From the NCBI GenBank assembly GCA_030549175.1, contig JAUKUA010000003.1:5766001-5830000 (forward strand): 64,000 nt of DNA, read 5' to 3'. A program made the translations under genes and the position numbers. Origin of the DNA: Lasiosphaeris hirsuta. Taxonomy: Eukaryota; Ascomycota; Sordariomycetes; Sordariales; Lasiosphaeriaceae. Each line of letters starts with the position of its first letter. Position 1 is the stretch's first letter. The notes under the pieces are model-generated. The model did no database searches. It saw nothing but the letters and a program-made list of their open reading frames with translations, and was not told where the DNA came from. Positions 53,171-64,000 of this stretch are shown piece after piece.

Positions 53171-54736
53171 TATGTTGTAGTGGAATGAGAGAAAGCGTGA
53201 GATGTTGTGAGATGGTTTTTATATTTATGTGGAAGTTGTGGTGTGGAGAAAGAGCTGTGCGCCTGCCGACTGTAGGTTGAAGGAAAAACAAAGATTTCAG
53301 CCACGGGGAGGGAAAGAGCAACCGTGAGACAGTCTTTTGTGAATGTAGCCCTGTTCAGGTTCAGAAGTCCGAGTCATCTGCCGACTTGCAGTTTTCAGTC
53401 AAGATAAAGAGTTCTAGCCCGTGCTAGTTACTCTCCTTGATCATAGCAACAACAAAACAAACCGTGTCGCTATCCCATGCGGCTCCGCAATCCCAAGTCG
53501 CTTCAGATGGCGGTCGCTATCTAATACGGCTCCGCGATCCCATTCTGGTATCGCCATCCCATGCGGCTCCGCGATACAAAGCGGGCCTACTACCTGAGGA
53601 GCATGAGAGCCGGGATGTCCCCGACCTTGATGAATGGCGTCAGTGTAAGACAGCTCACCCAAATAGGGCACGGATCTTCCCAGAATCGAAAGACGGCATT
53701 CCCAGCGTTTCAAAAGGTATATTTAGTATTGTAAAAGGCCTTGCCGAAGATCTGACGCGCGTTAACTGCCTCTAACGATCCCCGCCAGCGTGACTCTAAG
53801 GTGGTGAACTTTTTATTTCGATACATACAATGTAGAAAGTGGCGAATTCCTTCTCATATTCACAGCTTTCAAGGCGGATTGCTCTGAGATATAAATAATT
53901 TCCATGAAGGGCTGCATTGTAGGTCCTGCCAGTGACCTTTGGATGCTGCAAAGATTGCGTTGTCCCTGACAAGGTTATCAATCAGACAAGCACCATGTCA
54001 AACTTGGCATAAATCCCCAACATTGCCCACCTATTGCATTAATAACCGCGTTTGCTGTTTTCTTTCATATTCCTGTTTCATCTGATAACATGAGTCAAAC
54101 AGCCCAGTCATTTCAAGTTCCTCGGCTGGGCCCCCTTACTACCTGCTACCCACATATGTAACCACCATTCCCCACACTGCCGGATAGTAAATACAACCTT
54201 TTCACTTTGAGGAAAAGTCAATCAGGTGACTTTGACGCTATGCAGCACGAAAGGGGAAGCCGTCCAGGTTGCCTGGGGATAACGAGCCAATCATTTCAAG
54301 AGAATTCCGATCCTGTTCGGGCCAATCACGTGTCTAGGGTTTTTATCCAACGACCTGAGACCTGAGACCTGGGCCGCGTCCCCACGTTTTAGCTTGTCTG
54401 CGCAACATGCAGCATGCAACAGCTGAACATCACCCCATCGCGTGCAAGCTGCGCAAAACACACTTCGGGCTGGAGGCGGTGAAAGAGCCCCGAAATCCCG
54501 ACTCGGTCAACGTTCTCCGGCGTCCTGACACCCGCGCACTGACAAGCACCAGCGACGCCCCGCTCCATGCCAAGGTGTGTTATGACATCACCAGCGCCAG
54601 CACCACACCCCCTTTCTACAGGCCTACCTTAGACCCAAGGGCACGACCCATCCCTCATCCCTCGGAGCCTCCCATATTTATCTCTCGCCTGGAGAGCTTC
54701 GAGCCCCGCACCGACGGCAGCCTGTAGCATTTCGCC
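53171..54736. other. Intergenic, about 1.5 kb
   Basis: Contains a second tandem repeat near 53.5 kb and otherwise no recognised gene; the open frame at 54.4-54.7 kb lacks motifs and probably belongs to the leader of the F-box gene. Confidence 0.45.
53463..53580. repeat. Three tandem copies, about 37-50 bp
   Basis: CGCTATCCCATGCGGCTCCG-like units recur at about 53468, 53515 and 53552, with small substitutions. Confidence 0.85.
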
Positions 54737-56625
54737 ATGAACCCCCAGCTACTGCCAACCACGATTGGCGCACTCCCGCCCGAGCTGCTCTTCCACATCT
54801 TCCTCTACCTCGATAATGGGCCACCCTCAGCCTTTCGCCTGCACGACCAGCCAACCCTCGACATGCTCAAAAGCCCCGAGCAGACCCTCAAGAACGTATC
54901 GCTTGTTGACAGGAAATGGCGCGCTGTTGTGCTCCCCATACTGTTCCGCCATGTCTTGTGGGCATTTGATCGCTGGGACCTGCTGCTGGTCGAGCCGGGC
55001 CAAAACGTGAATCCTGTTGACGGCATTCCCCTCCTGCGCTTCCTCCGCGATCATGACCTCAACAGCTATGTCGACACCCTGACCATGATTGTTAGTAATA
55101 GCATGCAAAGAAGGATACGGGGGGCTGGGATCAGCCGCGTCCTGGATGCCGCCGCTGCATCGACTTCCAGTGGAGGCACCAGCGAGAGCGGCGCCACCGC
55201 CGCGAGGGAGGCTAAGGCCGACCTCTTCGTTGGTGCCTCGAGATCCCCACACATTGTAAACCGGGCGGCCACATACAATGAGGACAACAACTGGCTGTGG
55301 GAGATGCTCTTCAGCCTGATGAATCTTAACAGAATCACCCTCATGGCCTCTCCGCAGATGCTCGCAAGTCTCCTCTCGCGCATGCTCTTCGTCGGAGACG
55401 CCTGGAGCTTCAGCCGCGATCTCCTCCACATCCTTTCCCTCTCGCGAGACACCAAATCAAGAAAAGAAGCCCCGTCAGAGTCAACAGAAACCCACGCACC
55501 CCAAGTCAGTAACAGTGGCAGCTCCCCTCACGCCCCCTCTGGGCCAGATCCCCTCTCCCACCTACTCCCCACCAGCTCGCGAAGACGGCCCCAGCCGGCG
55601 CCGAACGCCCTCTTCACCATCCGGCCCTGGCAGCACCTGGTCCTCAACGAAGGATCCTCAACCCGGGTCTACCGCACCTACGAGTTCTTCCTACGGCGCC
55701 CACCCTCGATCCTGGACGCGCTGCTGGGGTGCGGCGAGCCGCCCAACGACAGGCCGCTCGTGCCGGCCCACCTGGCCTCCTTCTCCTACATCGCCATCTT
55801 CCCGCTCTCCTCCCACTTCAACTCGCTCGTGACCTCCCTGCCCCGCGTCGACCGGCTCTTCGTCCAGCTCGTGCCGCGCAACGACATCATGGCCGACCCG
55901 GAGGAGATGCGCAATGTGCAGCTGTCGGACCTGTGGATGGAGCGCAACAGCTGCTACAGCCTGATCATGCGGCGGCTGCTGGCGGTGGAGCTGCGCGGCG
56001 AGGGGGGCGACGACATGATCATGGACGAGGACGGGCAGCTAGTCGGGCGCGAGAACGGCTGGCGCTTCCTGCGCGAGTTTGAGAGCGGCGATGCCGCGAA
56101 CCGCGACGCATGGGAGATGGCGGTGCAATACATCAGCATGAGTGGTAGCAACTGGCATGTGGAGCGCGAGGGCGTCTTCGTGCGGGGACCGCCGTCGGAC
56201 GCCTCGACTGTGAGGGCCAGCGACGCGAGCAGCGCCGATGTCGACCCGGAAGACCCCTCCGCATCTAACACCGAGATCTTGTCAGTACCCCCCGAGTCCT
56301 TCTCCCAGTGATGAGGCGCGCCCCAACATTGAAGTACTGACGAGGCCGAAGCCAGGGGCAGCTAGAGCGGCTCGCCTTCAACGGCACGGCAAACCCGCCC
56401 TACTCGCCACTGACGTACGCCATGGACGATATGATGGCCGGCCCCTGGGCCACCTGGGCCGACCCCCCGTCCGTGATCGACCCGCAACCCTTCACCTACG
56501 ATCCGAGGCCCATGTGGTCGTGGGCGGACGGAATCCCGTATGGCGATGTAGATTATCACGAGATGCACACCATCTACCAGCCCGCGTGGTTGAGCGCAGA
56601 AGATGATTATGAAGTCGTAGAGTGA
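54737..56625 (+). CDS. F-box protein
   Basis: Exons 54737-56280 and 56352-56625 with a 71-nt intron (donor GTCAGT, branch TACTGACG, acceptor AAG) give 605 residues. The N-terminal F-box is IGALPPELLFHIFLYLDNG with the later LKNVSLVDRKWRAVVLPILF, the part that binds Skp1 in SCF ubiquitin ligases. The rest is an alpha/beta region with no clear repeats, containing a Ser-rich linker, and the second exon adds LERLAFNGTANPPYSPL and a Trp/Asp/Pro-rich end. Without the intron the frame stops 11 codons on, and the conserved end is lost. It lies beside the U-box/E2 gene, but a functional link is only a guess. Confidence 0.85.
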
Positions 56626-56973
56626 TTAATGAAGTGACGTGACGGATCGGCCGGTTGACCCGGCCACAAATGAGTGAGGATCCTGGGACATTTAATGTAT
56701 TTTGTTAGTGCAGAATACTATACCGCACGTTTTGAAGCCACCTTTATTTTAAAATAAAATAAAAACACCAACCGCTGAGAGAAAAATATGCAAACAAGTT
56801 ATGCGTCTGTAGAACCCCGGGCACCATCCAGTGTCGTGAGACAAGAACCCGGCAAACCTCAAAGTACCGAAAGGTATGCAATTCTAATATAACCAATTCC
56901 TATCCGCTGATGCAAAAAACCAAATGCTGAATGCAAACACCCCTGTTTGTCCAACCAAAACATGGCTACTTAG
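56626..56973. other. Intergenic, convergent 3' flanks
   Basis: AT-rich with a TTTTAAAATAAAATAAAA-like stretch near 56750-56765 that could serve 3'-end formation. No gene was seen. Confidence 0.5.
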
Positions 56974-57219
56974 CTATGTTTCGCGCCTCCTCTTGGAAGC
57001 AATCTCCTCTTGGGAGTCGTCTCCTCCTGATAGCCGTTTCCTCTTGGTAGACTCTGACGTCTCCTGAACTTCCTGCATCACCATTTCCCGAAAGCTATCG
57101 GCTTCGTCGCCAGTCAAGCACAGTTTCTCACGTTGATGAGGGGACTGGGAACCAGAGGTACGGCCTTCCTGTGGAGATTGATGGCCGACGTCTGAGTCAC
57201 TGGCGTCTTCTTCTGCATC
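56974..57219 (-). other. In-frame extension beyond a TAG stop
   Basis: After the TAG at 57222-57220 the same frame continues for 81 codons to another TAG at 56976-56974. It encodes acidic sequence (DAEEDASDSDVG), then a basic, nuclear-signal-like end (STKRKRLSGG... SKRRRET). The composition continues that of the frame before the stop. It may be translated by readthrough, or the stop may be a recent mutation. Confidence 0.6.
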
Positions 57220-57816
57220 CTAACACGTCTGAACCCAGTCTGCATCATCGTAACATTTAACGAGTTCGCCGGTATCACTATCGCGCTTCAGGTAGTAAAG
57301 AGGTCTGGACTCCATGATTTTCTCCAAAAATCCGGAACCCCCGAAACGATCAACCTCGTCGTCGGACCCGCCATCAAATTCCATGTTAGAAACTTCCGAA
57401 GCAGGCGGGTCCACCTCCATCTCATCGTCGGAACTCATCGGCAGCTCGTCAGGGGCATCCGTCGTGGGGATATCTTTGTCCTCTTCCTCCTCAATCGTGG
57501 CCAGCCAGGCGATAGTTTCGCTTCCCTCCTCGTCGACCTCCGTAGTGTTTTCAGCCTCGCGCTTGTTCTCCGGAGGGTTCAAAAGACGATCATAGACTTG
57601 AGAGGCAGAAACACGTGGTTCGGGCTCCCCCCCAGAGTCCCTGCCATTATTTCCATCTGCTGCACAAACCTTTTCCAGTACGTGTGAATCTTCGCCTTGG
57701 CCGTCAAGATTAGACTGAGAGCTACCCCTCAGAGGAGTCGTCATACAATTCTCACAGTCGGAGTCGAATTCGGAGGCACTTTGCCGGGGTAAATCGCTCA
57801 GTTCGAACGATTTCAT
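57220..57816 (-). CDS. Acidic, probably nuclear protein of unknown family
   Basis: From the ATG at 57816 to the TAG at 57220 there are 198 residues. The chain is rich in Asp, Glu and Ser: AWLATIEEEEDKDIPTTDAP, SSDDEMEVDPPASEVSN, GGSDDEVDRFGGSG, and ends PLYYLKRDSDTGELV...DWVQTC. The frame is also open upstream to 58143 without an ATG, so a first exon may be missing. Codon use and the downstream basic extension suggest a chromatin or nuclear protein, but I do not recognise it. It lies head-to-tail behind the DMT transporter gene, whose stop is only about 330 bases upstream. Confidence 0.5.
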   Translation of the reverse strand: MKSFELSDLPRQSASEFDSDCENCMTTPLRGSSQSNLDGQGEDSHVLEKVCAADGNNGRDSGGEPEPRVSASQVYDRLLNPPENKREAENTTEVDEEGSETIAWLATIEEEEDKDIPTTDAPDELPMSSDDEMEVDPPASEVSNMEFDGGSDDEVDRFGGSGFLEKIMESRPLYYLKRDSDTGELVKCYDDADWVQTC

Positions 57817-58149
57817 GACAACCTGCCCGTCCAAGCCTTGTTCAACATCAACCAACCTTTTGCGTGCAAGAAATTGGAAAGTGTGGCGCTGACTGCCCAA
57901 AAAACGAAACAGCCAGAGTCCTCCGATCAGGCGAGGTAGGCAACAGAGAGATAAGGCACTGTCATGGTCGTTGTCGTGCTCAGTCACCTCTCTAGCTTCA
58001 TCTCCAGGGGCTGCATCTTCACCAGCCAGCCTCTGGTCGTCCGGGCTCTGCCACAAGATACCGTTCGAGCCACGCCTGAACTGTCTGTGCAGTCGTGATC
58101 GAAGATCTGGGAAATGGCCCAAGCAATAGCAGCAAATCCTCAAAGCCCA

Positions 58150-59565
58150 CTAATCGTCGTCCTTGTCGCTCTCGTCCAGATCGTCATCCTCGCCGCTCAA
58201 GTCAACACGACACCTTTTTCCTTCTTCCTCAACCATCTCAAGCCACGTGCTCCAACTCAGCATAGCAAATGCAGCGACGATGAGCAGGCTGCCAAACAGA
58301 GCAGCGGCACTAGGCGGCTGTCCGGTCCACAGCCAGTCTGCAATGGCGACAATGAAGATGGTGAGGAGTGCCGCGACCGAGCTCAGAACAGGGCTGGTGA
58401 GAGAGATGAGAACAAGGAAAGAGCCCGAAAAGAGCATGTTCATGATCACACTGATGAACAATAGCCATGCCGTCTGACCCGTTGGTAGCTCGAACTTTTC
58501 GATCCCAAGGATATCTAGCATAGGCAGCGGAATCCACAAGACGAAGACGGTGAAGCAGCCAATAAGGCTGCCAAAAGTGTTGGCAAATATTACGCCCCTG
58601 CCAGCAGAAATGCCTTCTGGCGGACAAGCAAACCGCTTGTAGAGCACTTCGTAAAGGCCGTAAAGCACCGAACCTACGCCAATGATGAGGTTGCCGAGGA
58701 GCCGCTCCCCGCTATCCAGCTCTTTTAGCGGCTCACCAGACGCATCGGGGGCCACAGCAGCCTTCCCGTCGCCGTAAGCAACGACGAGGACGCCAACTAT
58801 GGCGACGCCAACAGCCAGGCTCTTCCCAAGACGCAGCTTTTCTTTGAGCAAAGGGACAGAAAACATGTAGGCGAAGAAGGCACTACAGTTGTAAATGGCA
58901 GTCAGGTCACTCGGAGTCGTCATCGAGACCGCCAAGTACCAGCTCAGCCCAGCAACCGTCAGCGAGCATGTTATGTATGCCGTTGTCCGAAGCAAATATG
59001 GCCAAGGGGAGCGTGCGACCGAGAGGTGTGGGAGATCGAGCTCCTGACGCTCCACCATCTGCCCCGTCGTTCGCACCAGCAAAACATGTCGCCTCCAAAA
59101 TTGCGGCCATACCTCACGGCTTCGAAACTTGAGGAAGAGAAGCTGCAAAGGCCACAAGAGAGACCACGAGCCATGTGTGAGATACAACATGCAGTACGCC
59201 TTGTCCCATCCCAGATCGTTTTGTATATATGCCGCAAGTTCGGTCTGTACCGTAAAGGAAACCAAGCTGACGACGAGGAAAAACGCGGCGTATGTGTACT
59301 TTGTGCGGGCGGCAAGATTAGCGTTGGTCGCAGGGCTGTGCGAGCGCATCGTGCTGCGGCGCGAGAAGGTCGGTCGATCGGGCGGCGGGTCCGACGACGA
59401 ACTGATTCGGGACCACAAGTCGGACGGGCTTTGCAGTGTTGACGCGGTCGACGTCAGGAGGGGGCTCCCGCGGCGGGTCCCGCGGTACAGCTGGCGGCCC
59501 CGTTCCTCATCGTCGGACGCATTGAGAAGCGGCTGCCCGGAGCGGGAATCAGCGGCTTTGAACAT
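58150..59565 (-). CDS. DMT-superfamily (SLC35F/EamA-like) transporter
   Basis: A single exon encodes 471 residues from the ATG at 59565 (CCGGCCATGTTC). A 110-residue Ser/Arg-rich cytoplasmic N-terminus precedes about ten membrane helices: YTYAAFFLVVSLVSFTVQTE, LLRTTAYITCSLTVAGLSWY, LAVGVAIVGVLVVAYGDG, LLGNLIIGVGSVLYGLYEVL and a final FGSLLIVAAFAMLSW. The sequence LTAIYNCSAFFAYMFSVPLLKEK in the middle is the DMT/EamA hallmark of a Ser-rich helix followed by a basic turn. An acidic tail (DDDLDESDKDDD) ends it. Closest in style to SLC35F5 and yeast Thi74-like proteins of vacuole or Golgi membranes. Substrate unknown. Confidence 0.85.
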   Translation of the reverse strand: MFKAADSRSGQPLLNASDDEERGRQLYRGTRRGSPLLTSTASTLQSPSDLWSRISSSSDPPPDRPTFSRRSTMRSHSPATNANLAARTKYTYAAFFLVVSLVSFTVQTELAAYIQNDLGWDKAYCMLYLTHGSWSLLWPLQLLFLKFRSREVWPQFWRRHVLLVRTTGQMVERQELDLPHLSVARSPWPYLLRTTAYITCSLTVAGLSWYLAVSMTTPSDLTAIYNCSAFFAYMFSVPLLKEKLRLGKSLAVGVAIVGVLVVAYGDGKAAVAPDASGEPLKELDSGERLLGNLIIGVGSVLYGLYEVLYKRFACPPEGISAGRGVIFANTFGSLIGCFTVFVLWIPLPMLDILGIEKFELPTGQTAWLLFISVIMNMLFSGSFLVLISLTSPVLSSVAALLTIFIVAIADWLWTGQPPSAAALFGSLLIVAAFAMLSWSTWLEMVEEEGKRCRVDLSGEDDDLDESDKDDD

Positions 59566-61750
59566 GGCCGGTGAAGCGTGGGGAGGATGTCGAGGAAGAT
59601 TCGTCCAATAGTGTGTGGTGGCAAAGGTACCAAATGCCACAGGATGGTTGTTGGGACGGAATTCGGCTGTCGGGCAACGTTGGTAGTCGGGTACTCGAGC
59701 CGTCAGATCGCAGTGTGACGACGCGCAGCATGGAGCGAGCGGATGGATGTCGAGTCAAATACTTCTTACTTCTCTATCGATAGCATTTCGTGCGCGATCA
59801 ATGGTGCCAATAGCGATAATCTACAGTCAGTCATAGAGGAAAGTAGTAGTTGGCGCCTGTAGTAGCGTAAAGGCGTCAAAATGAAATGTGTGGGCGCACT
59901 AGCAATGGAAACGGAACTGGACAGAGTTTGGAGTTTGCAGTGTTGACACACAGATCACATGGGAACTTCCTTGCGGGAGAAAAATGGATGTCGGCGAAAT
60001 GCTGCGAATCCGCAACGCTGGTCGGGGTCACCTGCACCGTCTGCGATCTTTGGAGGATCCGTGCCAATGACGAACCCGGGTTGCCGCTGCCCTGCGTGTC
60101 GCCAGCATCGCCTGTCGGGGCTGCGCCTGTGGGGAAGCCTGTACTACGTTGTAAGCATCCCGTGCATCCCCAACTCTCCAAATGCCGCATCGCCTAGAAC
60201 CAAACAATCGTCAAACATGTGAATTTCGCCCTTTCTTTCTTTGCTTCCCCCCGCGGCTTTATTGGAAGCTAATTGGGGCGCCCGCTTTCCCGCCGCGTCC
60301 TGGTCAGTCGTGCTTGCGCCATGACAGAGACTCCGTTCGGTCCATCGAAGCAATTGCGTAAGGCGCTCCGTAATTCCTCTCATCTGATTCGCCCTAGGCC
60401 CCATGAGCAGCCATTGCAGAAAGACGGCGTAACCCGCCGGCCGTCTTGGCTCGACTGGCGTGATCCTTACTTCCTCCGCAAAGTCAACCTGCCCCCCCAG
60501 TGTCTCGCCATTGCACTCGTTTTACTGAGCAGATACCTCACTCACCGTATCTAGATGCGCTAGAGTTACACTACCTTGCCTCCTGGGAGCTCGGCCGGCT
60601 CAAAACTGAACGCCGAGCACAGGAGGTCGACAGAAATCGACCTATGTTCCCACCAGCGCTGGTTCCCACCACTCCTTAAAATCGGCCTAGTAAAACAAAG
60701 GGCACAAATAAAGCCCCAGCTGTTTACCGATGCGTACCTACGGCCATTAACGATGGTCTCGTGTCCCGATATCAACATGATAGTTCGCGCCTCAGCCACT
60801 GGCGGCCTGGGAGTGGCCTCGAGCTCGCCCCTCACAACACCACGTCAACCCAACATCTCAACCAGCGCTTTTTTGCCCCGACAGGGAAACTAACCAGAAA
60901 GACTCACAGACGACGGCCTGGGGTACACCCCGAATGCGGCTCATTTCACTTCCGGGCTCGGCTTCGTCCCCGTCACCCTTTTGCGGATCTAACGGTGCCG
61001 ACACGGCGCTTGGCCAATCCTCGGGGATGCTCTCGCTCAAGCCATCCAATGATCGTGCCATTGGTATCTCGGCTGTGTAATATCCTGCCGCTCGAGGATC
61101 GCTGTGTAGCACGAAGTATGGCATTCGTGGCCAACTATTTGGTGGTCAGCCTCGATTCCCCAATGGTGCAATATCACGCGAGAATGGCAAGGCGCGTTCC
61201 CCGTGCATCTGAACCGTTAAGGATCACCATCTCATCTACATGTTGCCGAATACCCCCTTCACCAGCATGCCATCTTCAAACATGTGTGTAAAGGCCGACG
61301 GCCGTAGCGGACTTAATGTGGCCAAGAACGTGGGGACGTTTACCTGGAGAGCGGATGCCGCACTTCGAAACATCAAAAGTGGTCGGATCTTGGTGATTGC
61401 CTGGCGGTTGTCGAGACTAGTTCGAGATACGACTTCGTGTTATCGGATTCCGCAAGATACAGACGCCAAATGGCATGGCAGTCTCGTGGCGTAACCCGCG
61501 GGGTATTGCACACCATGCAGACTAACAATACCAGAGTCAAGCCAGACTCATTGGCAACACAGTGTGAAAACCAACCATGATTCGGAAGCGATATCCAAAT
61601 GTCTTCAGAGATAAAAAGGGGCTGGATCGCCCACAATGAGATGATGTGGTCCTCAGTTTGTACCTCACAATCACAGTATTGCATCCCTTCGTAAACTCAA
61701 GAACTACCTCTTCTCAGCCCTCAACTCAAATCTTTGCTCAAAACTTTATC
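59566..61750. other. Gene-poor stretch, about 2.2 kb
   Basis: Frames of 80-176 codons occur on both strands, overlapping and without motif. The right end is the promoter of the dioxygenase gene. No gene or RNA was recognised. Confidence 0.45.
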
Positions 61751-63191
61751 ATGGCTCCTCCCGCAGCAGATGTCGATGTCCAGCCCACGCCTGCGGAGTT
61801 CAAGATCCAAGTCAAGACCTTGGACGGCCATAAGACTCAAACTGGCTGGAGCGCCTCTCGCCTTTCGGGACCCCTGACATACTCGGGCAGCCTCGACTCT
61901 TACGAGCACATAGACGTCACGGCCGTCATTGGCCGTGAGTATTCTGGTATCCAGCTCAGCGAGATCCTCCACGATGACACCAAGATTCGGGACCTGGCCA
62001 TTCAGGGTACGCTGTTACAAGCTCGCCAAGAAACCCAGGGCAGATAACTAACCATGACCCAGTCTCCCAGCGCGGTGTTGTGTTCTTCCGCAACCAGGAC
62101 CTCAGCATTGATGACCAGAAGCTCCTCGGCCAGCGCCTCGGCGAGTTGACGGGAAAGCCGGAGAGCTCCAAGCTGCACCGTCACGCCCTGTCCAATAGCA
62201 AGCGCGGCATCGCTGTTGATGAGAACGGCAAGCTCGATGATGAGGTCTCTGTCATCTCTTCGGAGCAAAACCGAAAGTATTATGCCAACCAAAGGTTTAG
62301 CCACCTCTCCAAGGGCATCGCTAGCGTTGGATGGCACGCCGAGTATGTGTTGATCCCTCTCAAGCCTGTATGATTCAGCGGCTAATGTTTCGGTAACAGC
62401 ATCACGTTCGAGCATATCCCGTCTGACTACGCCATTCTCAAGATTGTGCAGCCCCCTGAGGATGCCGGCGGTGATACCCTCTGGGCATCTGGCTATGAGG
62501 CCTACGACCGCCTGAGTCCCGCACTCAAGACGCTGGCCGACTCGCTCACGGCTACGCACTTTCAGCCCAACTTTGTCAAGATCAAGGACACCTTTGGCGA
62601 AGACCTGATTGATGACTATCGTGGCGCGCCCGAGAACACGGGTCTGGATTTCAAGGCCGAGCAGTGAGTTTCCGTAAATTATCGGCACAAGGTATTTGTG
62701 ATTAACAACACACAAACAGCCCTGTTGTTCGGACCAACCCGGTCACGGGCTGGAAGAGTCTCTTTGGAGCTGGCCACCAGGTCGAGGCTGGCTGGATAAA
62801 CGACGTCACGGAGCGGGAGAGCCAGATTCTCAAGGCATACTGTATGATGTCTTATCCGCCAAATCAACGACATTCTTGTCGAGTTTTATGCTGACTGACA
62901 ACTTTCTCTAAAATAGTCCTTCAACTCATCTCCGAGAACCATGACCTCCAGGTTCGCTTCCGCTGGAACAAGAACGACTTGGCTATCTGGGACAAGTAAG
63001 TTGGCTCGAGCGCGTGAAAATAAGCAAGGGAATGGGGATTGACAAGTTCTCACAGCCGCTCCGTCTTCCACACGGCAACCAACGACTATGCTGGAAAGCG
63101 CCAAGGAAACCGTGTCGTTTCTCTAGGCGAGAAGCCGTACTTTGATCCCAACTCCAAGTCCAGGCGCGAGGCTTTGGGTCTTGACAAGTAG
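61751..63191 (+). CDS. TauD/TfdA-family 2-oxoglutarate dioxygenase
   Basis: Six exons, 61751-62006, 62063-62342, 62400-62663, 62720-62841, 62917-62995 and 63056-63191, with five introns of 56-75 nt, give 378 residues. Iron ligands are the HAD of GWHADITF (His 177, Asp 179) and the distal His 339 in RSVFHTATND; Arg 353 in GNRVVSLGE binds 2-oxoglutarate. Other family parts are RGVVFFRNQDLS, PEDAGGDTLWASGYEAYDRL and TGWKSLFG. Fungal members use sulfonates such as taurine, or related compounds, as sulfur sources, in the cytosol. Every exon join keeps frame. Expression may respond to sulfur limitation, though no Cys3-type site was identified. Confidence 0.9.
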
Positions 63192-64000
63192 TGCTGCTCA
63201 TTATTACGCGGGCATATCCCTCAGCTGGGCTAGTCTGGTTCCGGATTGTATTTAAGGGGAGGAGAGATTCGATTGGTTGATATGTGATCATGATATGTGA
63301 TTATGACTTATTCCAGGTGCCAATACCGCTAGTATATAGGTACTTTATGAATACAGCTTGAAGACCCAAAATTTGCTGCGATGAAAATGTGATAGTTGGG
63401 TATTGCATGCGTAACACTCAACATACTACTAGTGTTTGTTCCTAGTGTGATATAGTGGTGCAAACATCGGAGGCGAGAGAGCGTCTTCCTTCCTCCCCGT
63501 TACGTAGTAATTGACAACTATGGTTCGTCACAGATGCTTTCACTTACAGCTTCTTTTTCTGTTTCTAATATAGAGCACGAAATGCAGCACTTTTAACTGA
63601 GATACCGAGGTTTAGGTATAGCCCCTGAAGTTAAAGTTGAAACCAGGATTGAATCTAGGATTCCAGGCTGAGGCGCCAACGTATTTACCTGGTAGCCTTA
63701 TGGAGTGGTTTGTGCGAGACAATCGTATGTCATCGCCGGCCTAATCCGCGGTCCAGTGACGTCTCCCGTCAGGCTGTGGTCGGGTGCTCAGGGGTACAAG
63801 GGAGCAAAAGTATGGCGTCGGCGAGGAAGGTGGGCAGCTAGCCAAGTGTGGCTCGTGCAGAGTGTGGCCCTGGGCCTCAACAAAGAGTCATTCACTCAAG
63901 AATGAATAGTCCGTGCATGCCCACGTGACCTCACAAAATTCCACTTTAAGGTTTCGCGTCAACCGCGTCGCCCTTTTCCCCACACCTGAGACCAGGAACC
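63192..64000. other. Right-edge intergenic DNA
   Basis: No gene was recognised. A tRNA-like fragment near 63640-63700 does not fold properly. The short frame at 63.7-63.9 kb has no motif. Confidence 0.5.

Noticed and set aside
63636..63705. tRNA-like stretch with ATTCAAT and GGATTCC
   Set aside because: Stems do not pair; at best a tRNA relic.

Overview
The window looks like nuclear DNA of a filamentous ascomycete, most likely a Sordariomycete. The evidence is many short GT-AG introns (about 50-80 nt) with CTAAC/CTGAC-like branch sites, compact GC-rich genes on both strands, typical fungal families (HET, Clr5, fungal transcription-factor domain, rhodopsin-like PTH11/SAT4 membrane protein, F-box, SARAF), and RIP-like decay in a retrotransposon. 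Species cannot be named from sequence alone. All splice sites were placed by eye and by reading-frame continuity.

Left part (1-18 kb): a secreted FAD oxidoreductase, a short-chain dehydrogenase, a Fungal_trans_2-type regulator, a seven-helix membrane protein with a poly-Asn tail, a secreted intradiol dioxygenase, a shortened tRNA-Gly(UCC), a tubby/LURP-one-like protein and a secreted GH16 glucanase that needs a GC-AG intron. Two long gene-poor stretches (10.6-12.7 and 14.2-16.8 kb) separate them.

Middle part (18-38 kb): a HET-domain protein, a dynamin-like GTPase, a Clr5-type protein with a C-terminal zinc finger, and a SARAF homologue carrying an unusually long Ala/Glu/Arg coiled coil. A decayed copy of the dynamin 3' end lies upstream of the HET gene, and related 3'-flank sequences follow three same-strand genes, so this block has been duplicated. 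Then come a tiny secreted Cys-rich protein, an MFS sugar transporter and a 2OG-Fe(II) oxygenase.

Transposon island (37.7-41.2 kb): a decayed Ty3/gypsy element on the minus strand. A 5'-truncated Tad-like LINE has inserted into its integrase region, flanked by an 11-bp target-site duplication.

Right part (42-64 kb): a trypsin-like protease, a broken TDT/malic-acid-type transporter, an unrecognised protein, and a very large multidomain protein in which a U-box appears to sit inside a vWA domain and an E2 ubiquitin-conjugating domain follows on the same chain. Then come an F-box protein, an acidic nuclear-type protein whose reading frame continues past a TAG, a DMT/SLC35F-like transporter and a TauD-family dioxygenase. 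The strongest candidates for something new are the U-box/vWA/E2 fusion and the duplicated HET-dynamin block. No rRNA, CRISPR, origin or complete secondary-metabolite core gene was seen.
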